64,000 nt of DNA from Tulasnella sp. 424 (GCA_019633425.1 WSUB01000030.1:1-64000), one strand, 5' to 3'; shown: positions 12,581 to 24,885, counted from the stretch's first letter. The notes: a model not told the origin generated them from the letters alone. Numbers and translations: made by a program.

Positions 12581-14857
12581 AAAGGTAGAAGCGATTCAAT
12601 GTGCAAGGGTTGATTACGGGAGGAAAAGGGGGAGAGAAAGATTGAGGGGGAGGACCAGAGGCGGACAAGATTGATATTGTGTGGGGCGAGTGGTGGGCGG
12701 TTGAATTGCACAACTCATTAGGTAAGCACGTACACTGCCCCTGCCTGGTGTGTTTCGCCTCTGGTGTCGCCCAAACCCATTGGAAGACCAAGCCAAGTTA
12801 GCGCAGACAGTTGGAAGGGCACAGTCGATCTGTGAATGCGCCCCGCTCCTCCGGAGGGGTATGGTCCCGTGCATGGACAACCAGGCTTGATACCAGCGCA
12901 TGGCCCACCTACACCTGCCAACTATGCAAACTCTCCTCCTCCTCCAGAGGGATACGTACAGCCTAGGCCATCCCAAGGTTACGGGGCTCCTCCATCCGGC
13001 CTGCCCCCTTCCCAGTCGCCGCAGCCTAGAGGAGCGAACACACCGCAGCTGAGGCTCCAGATGCCCCCACAACGAGCTCCTCCTACGCGTAGTAGCTCTA
13101 GTTTTAGCTTGTGTATTACATCGCTTGAATTATTGCATACAAAGACACTGCAGCAGACGACTCGAGCCATGACTACCTGACCAAACGTACTTCGAGCTTC
13201 ATTCGGCAGCTTCGTCCGTCCGAGAAGGGATATAGAAAGTGACAACGGCGCCGGCTTCGTGCATTTCCCCCACGAATACATAGATGATAACGCAATGTGC
13301 TTTGACATATGCTCCCAACTGTGGTGTTGGATACGACGTACCTGGTCAGGAACTTGAGCAAACTTCGGATGGAAATAAGTGCGGTGAAGCAAGGCTGTTG
13401 CCCGTTTTCGTCGGCTGCTTGTTGGGTATTCTGTCCTAAACAAACGGGAGTTGTCTCAATCCGAAAACCTGCGTGGAGCGCATCGCCGTTGCTTCCATGC
13501 CGTTGATTTCCGGAATCTGGCAGTTCTTCCGAGCAGTCTCCACGCCTACAACCTCCGTTCCGATCTCGAGCTTGACCTGACCTGAAGGACTTGCAGCGAG
13601 GCCAATGACAGAGCTGAGTTTGGCCATACGCTCAACCACGGTATGCATTTCGGCGAGGGGTGGAAGGGATGATGTTCACCTGTTCTCCATTCAGCAGGAA
13701 GTTCTGCTTTGAAGTTGGAAGATGGACTCACGTCTGGTTCAGGACACAATGGCTCCTTTCAACGCTTAGACCTCTGATGGCCGCAAGATTCTTACGCGAA
13801 CGTCATGAGTGATTTCCATTCGTTTCCCTTGACGGCTCTACATGCATGAAAGAGGGACGTCAGGCTGAGGGACGGTGAATGAGTTGATAAGCAAAAACCT
13901 TACTTGAGCCTGAATGTCGAAACAGAATACCGCTACGTCGCCTCTTTTGGCCAGTTTGAAAGTGATGTCTGGTGAAGCCGACGGCCGACCGCAGGGCCTG
14001 AAGGAGCGGTTCGGTCTGAACTTCGCAGGTAATCTCATTATTTGAGTTGCTCTGAATTATGAGCTGATCCTTCCTTAAGAGCGTTTCCTGCTCGTTTTTC
14101 TGTTGAGTTTCATTCCTTAGTTCGAAGGCTTTCGTTCACGACGTACGACTTTGATTTGCCTAGCCGAATATAAGCGTCAAAAACCACTTAGGACAATCAC
14201 CCTAAGTAGTGACACGTACGACCAGACTTGAACCCCTCCATCGCTTTCAGTCGCGCATATTATTTGAAGGGTTGACGGTGAAAACTTCATGATGCATGCT
14301 TTTGATTGCTTCTCGATGCTTTGAACGATTCCTGAAAATATCGAGGGTAGGCTGAGCTTAAAAGAAGGGTTGGGAATATAGTCCTGAACTTGCGGGAGAA
14401 AGTTATAACATTTTCGATGGTAGCTTTGAGTCTCATGGGCAGCTTGCGGCAATGGAGATGGTTAGGGTTCCAATTTGTTCTGTGGCGTGTGTCGGTTGAA
14501 GGCCGTGGGGAAACACTACTCTCCGCCTGACGTCTTCCATCGTTGATCGTAGACTGGCGTAACATTAGCTTCGTTGACCTCGTTTTCAGTCTCTGCGCTG
14601 GGTGCAGTAGAGCTGGATCTACAGTAACGAAAATAGCCCACATCGAATTTGGTGACCTGTATGTATATGTGGATTCAATAGCTGAGGGCGGACACAGTGT
14701 ACCACAACCTTAATTACAAAAGGGGTCGAATGGTGTACACGCGAGAGAAGAAACAAGAAGAAATGCACGGCGTTATACGATCATCCACGAGAGGCAACTT
14801 GTCCTCGGCCAAAGGTTTGAGAACTGGACGTAATGAGTTCATGGGCTAGTTTCACTT
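12581..14857. other. Conserved inter-gene spacer, unit 3; content unresolved
   Basis: This is the shortest spacer (2.28 kb). It lacks about 90 bases found in unit 2 at the plus-strand Pro-rich frame (here 12836-13180) and another short stretch near 14520. The exon-like block 14073..13904 is 170 bases, as in unit 2. No complete gene could be built on either strand. Confidence 0.5.
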
Positions 14858-17800
14858 CTAAGACACAGTAGCCAGCCAATGCGACGCTTTATTCTCGTAA
14901 ACAGAAAGGCCGATGCAAGAAAAGAGATCTCGTGCTTCTGTGTAGAATGCTGCTGCTTTGATGTTATAGTCTTGCTCCCGGTGGAGGTGGCCAAGACCAA
15001 GCAGCGTGTTTGCTCGGCCATGGTCATCCCCGATGCGAGCGTAGATCCTTTGCGCTCGCCTGAAGGACTGTTCGGCCTCGGACGATTTGGACTGAAGTCG
15101 GTAGACGTTTCCTAGCCCTTGCAGCGTGTGTGCTCGACCCTGGTCATCGCCGATTCGAGCGTAGATCTCTTGGGCTCCCATGAAGCGCTCTTCGGCCTCC
15201 GAGTATTTGGATTGACCGTGGTAGACGTCTCCTAGCCCTCGTAGCGTGCTGGCTCGACCATGGTCATTACCGATTCGAGCGTAGATCTCTTGCGCTCGCT
15301 TGAAGCACTCTTCGGCCTCCGAGTATTTGGATTGAGCGTGGTGGACGTTGCCTAGCCCTCGTAGCGTGTTTGCTCGACCCTGGTCATCGCCAACACGAGT
15401 GTAGATCTCTTGCGCTCGCATGAAGGACTCTTCGGCCTCTGAGTCCTTGGATTGACTGTAGTATGTGTTTCCTAGCCCTCGTAACGTGTTTGCTCGACCC
15501 TGGTCATCGCCAATGCGAGCGTAGATCTCTTGCGCTCGCATGAAGGACTCTTCGGCCTCTGGGTCCTTGCATTGACTGTGGTATGTGTTTCCTAGCCCTC
15601 GTAGTGTGTTTGCTCGACCCTGGTCATCGCCAATGCGAGCGTAGACTTCTTGCGCTCGCATGAAGGACTGTTCGGCCTCCGAGTATTTGGATTGAGCGTG
15701 GTAGACGTCTCCTAGCCCTCGTAGCGTGTTTGCTCGACCATGGTCATTGCCGATGCGAGTGTAGATCTCTTTCGCTCGCATGAAGGACTCTTCGGCCTCC
15801 GAGTATTTGGATTGACCGCGGTAGACATCTCCTAGCCCTCGCAGCGTGTTTGCTCGACCATGGTCATCGCCAATGCGAGCGTAGATCTCTTGCGCTTGCA
15901 TGAGGGACTCTCCGGCCTCCGAGTACCTGGATTGAGCGCGATAGACTTCTCCTAGCCCTCGTAGCGTGTGTGCTCGACCGTGGTCATCGCCGATGCGAGC
16001 GTAGATCTCTTGCGCGCGCATGAAGGGCTCTTCGGCCTCCGAGTATTTGGATTGAGTGCTGTAGACGTTTCCTAGCCCCCGTATCGTGTTTGCTCGCTCG
16101 TGGTCATCGCCAATGCGAGCGTAGATCTCTTGCGCTTGCATGAAGGACTCTTCGGCCTCTGTGTCCTTGCATTGACTGTAGTAGATGTCTCCTAGTAACT
16201 CCAAAGTCCTTCCGCTTGCTTCTTGCATACCCGCCTGCCCGATTATAGCTAATGCTTGTTGAGCAAGTGAGGCTGCATTTTCAAAGCTATTCTGCAAGTA
16301 GTGCAAGCGACCCATTTCCAACAAAATTGCAACGGAAGGGGCTTTGGGACCCGACGGTTGTTTGCCTGATGGAAGGGTTGATGGCTGCGGGGAACGCACG
16401 TTAGGAGTTTCCGTAATGTGGGTGAACAGCTCACCATCCAAGCCACTTCATTCTGACACTGGGCGATACCCGGCCTATCTTTAGGGCTAAACGCCCAGCA
16501 ATCCGCCATCAAGCTACAAAGTCGGATGACTTGTGACAACTGAGGATCTTCACGAGCGGAAGGAACCTTCCCTTGAATCACGGTCAACGTGATAACACCT
16601 GCCCCATCAAGTTCAGGAAATGGGACTTTATTCGTCATGATCTACAAAAGCACCCGCCAACGATATTTAGCGATCACCACAAGAAATTCACACTCGCCAA
16701 GTCAGCGTACCTCCCAGCACACCCACCCGGCTGCCCAAATATCACTTGGCAAACCCGGTATATTCCCATTCAGGACCTCGGGAGGCGCCCAGCGAAATGA
16801 CCAACCCGGCCCCGTCAATGTTAACTCATTACCAGTAGCTCCGACGTCGACTTGGATCGCAGAGTATGCGCATTTTGCGGTAGGTTTTCCCTTCGCCTCT
16901 TGGCCGCTCTCTTCTTCCGCAAAGCTGTTTGCTAGCTCAGTGACGACACGAGCCAACCCAAAGTCGGTAATGATTGCGCGGTAGGATGAGCTGACAAGAA
17001 TGTTGAACTAAGACGCGGTGGAGGTGAGATACAGCATTCCGGGCGAGTATAGATCAACCAACCCACCGATTTGAGGTCACCGTGACAGATCGGCGGTTGG
17101 CGAGTGTGTAGATACTTGAGACCGTTAAAGGTGTCCCGAATCTAAGATGAAGAAGGCCGTCAGTCTGGTGAACGTTTTCGCCATTATGTATCGTCGCTTA
17201 CAAGCGATATGCGCTCTGGAATTTCCCACTCTCCCGTTTTAAGGAACTCGCTAACGTTTCCATTCGGCTCCCAAGGCAAAATAACCCAAGCCCGTCCGTT
17301 TTCGAGCTCTTCGACAAATCCGATGAAACGTACAATGTTCTCGTGAGATAATGCAGCGGTCATCTCTACTTCGTGGATAAATTCCTAAGTGAAAGGGTCA
17401 GCGCCGCCTAGTGGGCAACGAACACCGTCATTCTTACATTGGAGAACTTCTTGATCTTCATGCCATGGTGATATTTAAGCTTCTTCACTGCCACTACTTC
17501 CTCACTCCCTGCTCCCCGCCTAAAGGTTCCCTGGACCACTTCGGCCTTACCACCACTTCCATGCGGCGTCGACGAAGTAAATTCGATCACCTTAGGATGA
17601 ATCCGGAAACTTGACAAACGGTCAAGTCTCTCCCGCTGCGAAACTCTTGTTAATGGTTCGAACCACCCAGAACACAGACACGCAGACCCACGGCAGAGAG
17701 CTTTTTAGGCCTTGTTTCTTTGGTAGTTCCCACTGAAGTGTCGTGTCGTCCGTCCTGGTTTCTACCTCTGTCGGTGTTCGCATCAGCGGTGGATGCGTTA

Positions 17801-17871
17801 GAACGTGAAAAGGGAAGCCGAAGTCGGAAGCCTTGAAGGGGTTTGAAGAGTTTCGAGGCTGATCCTCGCAT
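14858..17871 (-). pseudogene. Kinase-TPR gene, array unit 4, frameshift between kinase and TPRs
   Basis: Exons: 17871..17692, 17635..17438, 17384..17202, 17141..17067, 17007..16711 and 16641..14858. The kinase exons are intact, with HGDLK and DFG present. Just after the kinase, the run of five G seen in the other units (as in CTGTGGGGGAACG) is four G here, at about 16389-16392. The kinase frame therefore ends at 16249, giving a predicted product of about 441 residues with no TPRs. The TPR frame (nine full repeats) stays open but is disconnected. There is also a harmless 3-base deletion nearby. The gene is either a kinase-only truncation, a pseudogene, or a homopolymer sequencing error. Confidence 0.8.
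15017..16180 (-). repeat. TPR-coding 120-bp tandem repeats, unit 4 (9 full repeats)
   Basis: Nine full repeats run from 15017. The open frame is retained despite the upstream frameshift. Confidence 0.92.
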
Positions 17872-20228
17872 AAAGGTCGACGCGATTCAATGCTCAAGAG
17901 TTGATTAAGGGGGACCGGTGGGGATTGAAAGATTGAGGGGAGGATCAGAGGTGGAGCAAGATATTGTGTGGGGTTGAATTGCACAACCCGTTAGGTAATT
18001 ATGAGCACGTGCGCTGTGGTTGCCTGGTGTGTTTGCATCGCCGGTGGTGTCGCCCAAACCCATTGGAAGACCAAGCCAAGTTAGCGCAGACAGGCGTTAG
18101 AAGGGCACAGACGGTTTGTGAACGTGCATTAGGTATGGTCGGTGCAGCCTCTGCTGCTGGGTCGATGGCGGTCTATTCTCGTTACCCGCTCCTCCGGAGG
18201 GGTATTGGTTCCGTGGATGGACAGCCAGGCTTGATACCAGTGTATAGCCCACCTACACCCGCCAATTATGCGGACTCTCCTCCGGAGGAGGAGGGATACA
18301 TACAGCCTCCGCCATCCCAAGGTTACGAGGCTCCTCCATACGGCTTACCCCCCTTGCCAATCGCCGCAGCCTAGAGGAGCGAACATACCACAGCTGAGGC
18401 TCCAGATGCCCGCATAGCGAGCTCCTCCTACGCGTAGTAGCTCTAGTTTTTGTTTGTGTATTACATCGCTTTAATTATTGCATACAAGGACACTGGGCCA
18501 TACGGATCGAGCCATGACTGACCAAACGAACTCCAAGTTTCATTCGGCAGCTTCGTCCGTCCGAGAAGGGATATAGAAAGTGAGCACGGCACCGGCTTCG
18601 TGCATTTTCCCTACGAATACGTAGAGGATAACGCAATGTGCTTGACATATACTTGCAATTGTGGTGGTGGATACGATGTCGCTGGTCAGGAACTTGAGCA
18701 AACTTCGGATGGAGACAAGCGCGGTGAAGTAAGGCTGTTGCCCATTTTCGTCGGCTGTTTGTTGAGGATCTTGTCCTGTAGGAACAGGAACCATCTTAAT
18801 CAGAAAATCAGCGTGTAATGCATTGCCGTCGTTTCCATACCGTTGATTTCCGGGATTTGGCAGTTATCCCAAACAGTCTCTACCCCTACCACCTCCGTTC
18901 CGATCTCGAGCTTGACCAGGTCTGAAAGACTTGCAGAGAAGCCAACGACGGAGCTGAGTTTGGCCATACGCTCGACGACAGTGCGCATTTTGGCGAGGGG
19001 TGGAAGGGATGATGTTGACCCGTTCTCCATTCAGCAGGAAGTTATGCTTTGAAGTTGAAAAATGGACTCACTTCTGGTTCAGGACACAATGGCTCCTTCA
19101 ACGCTTAGAACTCTGATGGCCGCAAGATTCTTACGCGAACGTCATGAGTGATTTCCATTCGTTTCCCTTGACGGCTCTACATGCATGAAAGAGGGACGTC
19201 AGGCTGAAGGACGGTGAATGAGTTGATAAGCTAAAGACCTTACTTGAACCTGAATGTCGAAGCAGAATACCGCCACGTCGCCTCTTCTGGCCAGTTTGAA
19301 AGTGATGTCCGGTGAAGCCGACGCCGACCGCAGGGCCTGAAGGAGCGGTTCAGTCTGAACTTCGCAGGTAATCTCATTATTTGAGTTGCTTTGGATTATG
19401 AACTGATCCTTCCTGAAGAGTGTTTCCTGGTCCTTTTTTTCCCTTTTCTGTTAAGTTTCGAAGGCTTCCGTTCACGACGTACGACTTTGATTTGCCTCGC
19501 CGAACACAGCGTTAAAGACAACTTAGGACAATCACCCTAAGTAGTGACACGTACGACCAGACTTGAACACCTCCTTCGCTTTCACCCGTGCATATTATTT
19601 GAAGGGTTGATGGTCAAAACTTCATTATGCATGCTTTTGATTGCTTCTCGATGCTTTGAACGATTCCTGAAAATATCGAGGGTAGGCTGAGCTTAAAAGA
19701 AAGGTTGGAGAAATGGTCTTGAGCTTGCGAGAGAAAGTTATAACATTTTCGATGGTAGCCTTGAGTCTCATGGGCAGCTTGCGGCAATGGAAACGGTTAG
19801 GGTTCCAATTTGTTCTGTGGCGTGTGTCGGGTGAAGGCTGTGGGGAAACACTAAAACCAACACAACCGCCCCGCCTGACGTCCTCCGTCGTTGATCGCAG
19901 ACTGGAGTAACATTAGCTTCGTTGATCCCATTTTCGGTCTCTGCGCTGGGAGTAGTACAGCTGGATTCAAAGCTTCCTCCGCCCGAAATCGGAATAACGA
20001 AAAATAGCCCACATCAAACTCGGTGGCTCGTATGTATATGTGGATTCGATAGCTAAGAGCGGACACAGAGTATCAAAAACTATATTACCAAAGGGGTCAA
20101 ATGGTGTACATGCGAGAGAAAAAACAGGAAGAAATCCACGGCGTTTATACGGTCATCCACGAGAGGCAAATTGTCCCGGCCAAAGGTTTCAGAATTGGAT
20201 GTTAGGAGATCATGGACTAGTCTCACTT
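17872..20228. other. Conserved inter-gene spacer, unit 4; content unresolved
   Basis: On the minus strand, the exon-like block 19412..19244 (169 bases) continues in phase into a 42-base exon holding GKRMEITH, followed by a GTAAGA donor. A further conserved minus-strand segment (about 18,850-19,030) reads VERMAKLSSVVGFSASL. Frames elsewhere in the block are broken. The plus-strand Pro-rich frame here is 17964-18374. A spliced minus-strand gene of unknown function is possible, but I cannot complete it. Confidence 0.5.
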
Positions 20229-23014
20229 CTAAGACACCGTGGCCAGCCAATGCGACGCGTTATTCTTGCAATCAGAAAGGCCAATACCAGAAAAGAGATC
20301 TCTTGCTTCTACGTAGAACGCTGCTGCTTTAACGTTACAGGCTTGCTCCCGGTGGAGGTGGCCAAGACCAAGCAGCGCGTTTGCTCGGCCCTGGTCATCG
20401 TTGATGCGAGCGTAGATCTCTTGCGCTTGGATGAAGGACTCTTCGGCCTCAGAGTATCTGGACTGAGCGTGGTTGAGGTCTCCTAGCCCTCGTAGCGTGC
20501 CTGCCCGACCCTGGTCATCGCCGATGCGAGCGTAGATCTCTTGCGCTCGCATGAAGGACTCTTCGGCCTCCGAGTATTTGGACTGAAGTCGATAGACGTT
20601 TCCTAGCCCATCTAGCGTGTTTGCTCGACCATGGTCATCGCCGATCCGAGCGTAGATCTCTTGCGCTCGCTTGAAGGACTCTTCGGCATCCGAGTATTTG
20701 GACTGAAGTCGGTAGACGTCTCCTAGCCCTTGTAGCGTGTTTGCTCGACCCTGGTCATTGCCGATGCGAGCGTAGATCTCTTGGGCTCGCATGAAGCACC
20801 CTTCGGCCTCCGAGTATTTGAATTGAGCGTGGTAGACATCTCCTAGCCCTCGTAGCGTGTTTGCTCGACCCTGTTCATTGCCGGTGCGAGTGTAGATCTC
20901 TTGCGCCCGCATGAAGGACTCTTCGGCCTCCGGGTATTTGGATTGGGCGCCGTAGACGTCTCCTAGCCCGAGTAATGTATGTGCTCGACCCTGGTCATCG
21001 CCGATGCGAGCGTAGGTCTCTTGCGCTCGCATGAAGGACTCTCCGGCCTCCAAGTATTTGGACTGAAGTCGATAGACGTTTCCTAGCCCGTGTAGCGTGT
21101 TTGCTCGACCTCGGTCATCGCCGATGCGAGCGTAGATCTCTTGTGCTCGCATGAAGGACTCTTCGGCCTCGGCGTATTTGGATTGAGCGTGGTAGACGTC
21201 TCCTAGCCCTCGTAGCGTGTTTGCTCGGCCCTGGTCATTGCCGATGCAAGCGTAGATCTCTTGCGCTCGCATGAAGGACTCTTCAGCCTCTGGGTCCCTG
21301 CATTGACTGTAGTAGCTGTCTCCTAGTAACTGCAAAGCCCTTCCACTTGCTTCTTGCATACTACCCGCCGACCCGCTAATAGCTAGTGCTTGTTGAGCAA
21401 GTGAGGCCGCATCTTCAAAGCTATTCTGCAAGTAGTGCATGCGACACATTTCCAACAAAAGTTCAACGGAAGGGGTTTTGAGACTCGACGGTTGTTTGCC
21501 TGATGGAAGGATTGATGGCTGTGGGGGAACGCACGTTAGGAGTTTTCGTAATGAGGTGAGTGAGCAGCTCACCATCCAAGCCACTTCATTCTGGCACTGA
21601 GCAATGCTCGGCCTATCCTTAGGGTCAAACGCCCAGCAATCCGTCATCAAGCTACAAAGTCGGATGACTTGCGACAATTGGGCGTCTTCACGAGTGGAAG
21701 GGACCTTCCCTTGAATCACGTTCAACGTGATAACACCTGCCCCATCAAGTTCAGGAAATGGGACTTTATTCGTCATGATCTACAAAAGCACCCGCCAACG
21801 ATATTTAGCGATCACCACAAGAAATTCACACTCGTCAAATCAGCCTACCTCCCAGCACACCCACCCGGCTGCCCAAACATCACTTGGCAAATCCGGTCTG
21901 TTCCCATACAGGACCTCGGGAGGCGCCCAGCGAAGTGACCAACCCGGCCCTGTCAAGGTTAACTGATTGCCAGTAGCCCCAATGTCGACTTGGATCTTAG
22001 AGCATGCACTCTTTGCGGTAGCTTTTCCCTTCGCCTCTCGACCGCTCTCTTCTTCCGCGAAGCTGTGTGCTGGTTCGCTGACGACACGAGCCGACCCAAA
22101 GTCGGTAATGATTGCGCGGTAGGATGAGCTGACGAGGATGTTGAACTAAGAGGCGATGGAAGTGAGATACGGCGTTCCAGACGAGTATAGATCAACCAAC
22201 CCACTGATTTGAGGTCGCCATGGCAGATCGGCGGTTGGCGAGTGTGAAGATACGTGAGACCATCAAAAGCATCCTGGATCTAGGATGAAGAAGCTGTTAG
22301 CCTAGTGCACGTTTTCGCCACCATGTATCGTCGCTTACAAGCGATACGCGTTCTGGAATTTCCCACTCTCCCGTTGCAAGGAACTCGCTAACGTTTCCAT
22401 TAGGCTCCCAAGGCAAAATTACCCAAGCCCGTCCGTTTTCGAGCTCTTCGACAAATCCGATCAAACGGACGATGTTCTCGTGAGATAATGTAGCCGTCAT
22501 CTCTACTTCGTGGACAAATTCCTAAGTGAAAGGGTTCAGCGCCACCCAGTGGGCAACGAACACCGTCATTCTTACATTTGAGAACTTCTTGATCTTCATG
22601 CCATTGTGACATTTAAGCTTCTTCACTGCCAATACTCCCTCACTCCCTGCTCCCCATCTAAAAGTTGCCTGGACCACTTCGGCCTTGCCACCACTTCCGT
22701 GCGGCGTTGACGAAGTAAATTCGATTGCGTTAGGATGGATCCGGAAAGTTGACAAACGGTCAAGTCTCTTCCGCTGCGATGCAAAATTCTTGTCAATGGT
22801 TCGCACCGCGCAGAACACACAGAGGCAGACCCACGACAGAGAGCCTTTTAGGTTTCGTTTCTCCGGTAGTTCCGACTAAAGTGTCGTGCCGCGCGTCTTG
22901 GTTTCTACTTCTGTCGGTGTTCGCATCAGCCGTGGATGCGTTAGATCGGGAAAAGGGAAGCCGAAGACGGAGGTCTTGAAGGGATTTGAGGAGCTTCGAG
23001 GCAGAACCTTGCAT
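20229..23014 (-). CDS. Kinase-TPR protein, array unit 5 (complete)
   Basis: Exons: 23014..22835, 22773..22576, 22521..22339, 22279..22205, 22145..21849 and 21779..20229, giving 827 residues. The start is the ATG at 23014, which is conserved in all units. Kinase landmarks are LAVKKLK, LSHENIVRLIGFVEE (helix C region), CHGDLKS with FNIL, TDFGSARVV, WAPPEVL and DRPSIAQCQNEV. Seven full 40-residue TPRs follow, with degenerate ones at each end. This is the array-edge copy. Its upstream region keeps only about 200 bases of repeat-unit sequence, so its promoter may differ from those of units 1-4. Confidence 0.9.
20387..21310 (-). repeat. TPR-coding 120-bp tandem repeats, unit 5 (7 full repeats)
   Basis: Seven full repeats run from 20387, plus a degenerate edge repeat. 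Confidence 0.92.
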
Positions 23015-23700
23015 GAGGTAGGAGCTATAAATAGCGGTTCAATACGCAAGAGTTGATTAGGAGAGGAAAATGGGGACTGGCGGGATGAGAAAGGTTGGGA
23101 AAGATCAGCGGCGGACTATATTGCGCGTGCGATTGAATTGCACAGCTGGCCAGGAGCACGTGCACCGTTCCTCGTTTGTGTGTTTGCATCGCGCTCAGGG
23201 TGCCTATCGTGGACGCCACTGTTGACCGATCTCTTACCAACATCCAAGCATGTCAGATGAGTCTTCATGTGGACGTGGAAGGCGTATTGCGTCGTCCATG
23301 CTGTTGAAATTCGGTGCAGGGCTAATGGCCTGCTGGTGGTTGGTTCGGGGCCACTCAGCCAAATGGGAGGTGCTTAGCCAGAACTTGAATCCCTAGCACA
23401 GTGTACCATTCCCTCTTTACACGTCAAATTATTTTCAACTTTCCGGAACTTGGTGGCTCACTTCGGCGAGTACTGTACCAACCCTCACTCTCCTCACTCA
23501 AGATCAAATATATTTTAAGGCGGGGTCGAGCAACGGCTAAGACGATGTGCATGGTCTTGGTATCAACCATTAAGTACGTGCAGAGTAAACGAAAGCTGGT
23601 GTGAGCGGACGAGGAATAGCCGTCACGTAGGGTCACGTTCCCGCGGAGGAGCTCTTCCACCAGTGGTCGTTGGCTTTGTTGTTGTGGCGGACTCAATGGA
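23015..23700. other. Array edge and promoter region
   Basis: From 23015 to roughly 23,215 the sequence still resembles the region just upstream of the other kinase starts (for example GAGTTGATTAGGAGAGGAAAA). Beyond that the match stops, and the 2-kb spacer seen in units 1-4 is absent. The rest is non-coding as far as I can see and includes the upstream region of the Maf-like gene. Confidence 0.6.
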
Positions 23701-24885
23701 ATGATCTCTGTCACGGCTCCCATGTCTAACAAAGCGGTCCTTCCTCATGCACTCAAGACGCCAGCTTTCACAAAGCTATCCAACAATAAACGGATTATAC
23801 TCGCCTCGGCAAGCCCTAGGAGGAAGACTATCCTCAGCACATTCGTACGTCCATCTCGCCGTTTCGACTATCCAGTCTTTGCCACTGAGTTGCATCATTT
23901 AGGGGTTAAATCCCGAGATTGTCCCCTCAACATTCGAAGAGACATTATCGCATACGGATTTCCCCAACGTCTATGAGTATTCAGTATCTACTGCAACAGA
24001 GAAGGTGGGGTGCTGGCTGCGGATCACAATTGGTCTGCTAATCTTGACGTAGCTCGAGTTGACCCTAGGCGGTAGAGGTTTACGAAAGGCTTGTAGTAAG
24101 TTGGCGCTACTTTTTCGTCCCAACGGATATGGCCCCTAAGGAATATGCTGGGTACCCGGATTTAGAACGACGACCCAGATAACCCACCTGATCTGGTCAT
24201 CGGAGGTAAGTGGACCTGAGGGATATCTTTTCCTCATATATTCACCGTTCCCTACCTTTTCCTTGCAGCCGATACCGTGGTGCTATCTCGAATCGAACCG
24301 TCAACGTCCAACGTCTCAGCGGGATTGGAGCACGCCATCCGGCCAGAAATTCTGGAGAAGCCGACTTCCAAGGCTGACAATCTTCGTATGCTCCTGGATC
24401 TTAATGGAAGATCATGCGAGGTGGTCACGGGGGTGTCAGTAGGTAAGTAGTCAAGCACATCTACCGCACTCAGGAAATTCGACCTGAAAACCCTGTGGAA
24501 TAAAGTATTCCCCATTCTCACCGCTCCCGGCTACGCCATCAAGTTAGTCAATCACACGATTGACGCTCTACTCTAACTCCAATCCTTAGGTCGATGGACG
24601 AACGTAGTATCGTGCACTTTGCCGACAACCCCGTGTCGTTGCTAGAGGCGTACGTGGATAATGGCGAAGGTCTGGATCGCGCTGGAGGCTTTGCAATACA
24701 AGTATGTCATCACGGATACTACGAAGCTGGCATTCGCTGATCCGGTACCTCAGGGGTTGGGGGGAATGCTCATTCGAAAGGTCGACGGGGACTGGCACAA
24801 CGTCGTGGGCTTTCCGGCTGCTGCTTTCTTTAAATTCTTGGAAATCCTCGTTGAGGAAGAGGAAGACTTCCTGGCGGTCGACTAG
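23701..24885 (+). CDS. Maf/ASMTL-type nucleoside triphosphate pyrophosphatase
   Basis: Eight exons: 23701..23844, 23903..24004, 24069..24095, 24166..24205, 24269..24442, 24506..24542, 24590..24701 and 24754..24885. They give 255 residues with all phases matching. The family signature LASASPRRK lies at residues 34-42. VPSTFEE, DLVIGADTVV, EKPTSKADNL and VVGFPAAAFF follow in the expected order. Maf proteins hydrolyse non-canonical or modified nucleoside triphosphates, a house-cleaning role in the cytosol. The ATG at 23722 is an alternative start 7 codons later. Exon 3 is only 27 bases. Confidence 0.9.

Noticed and set aside
1..23215. Array as a transposable element
   Set aside because: No transposase, reverse transcriptase, terminal repeats or target-site duplications were seen; the units are tandem gene duplicates.
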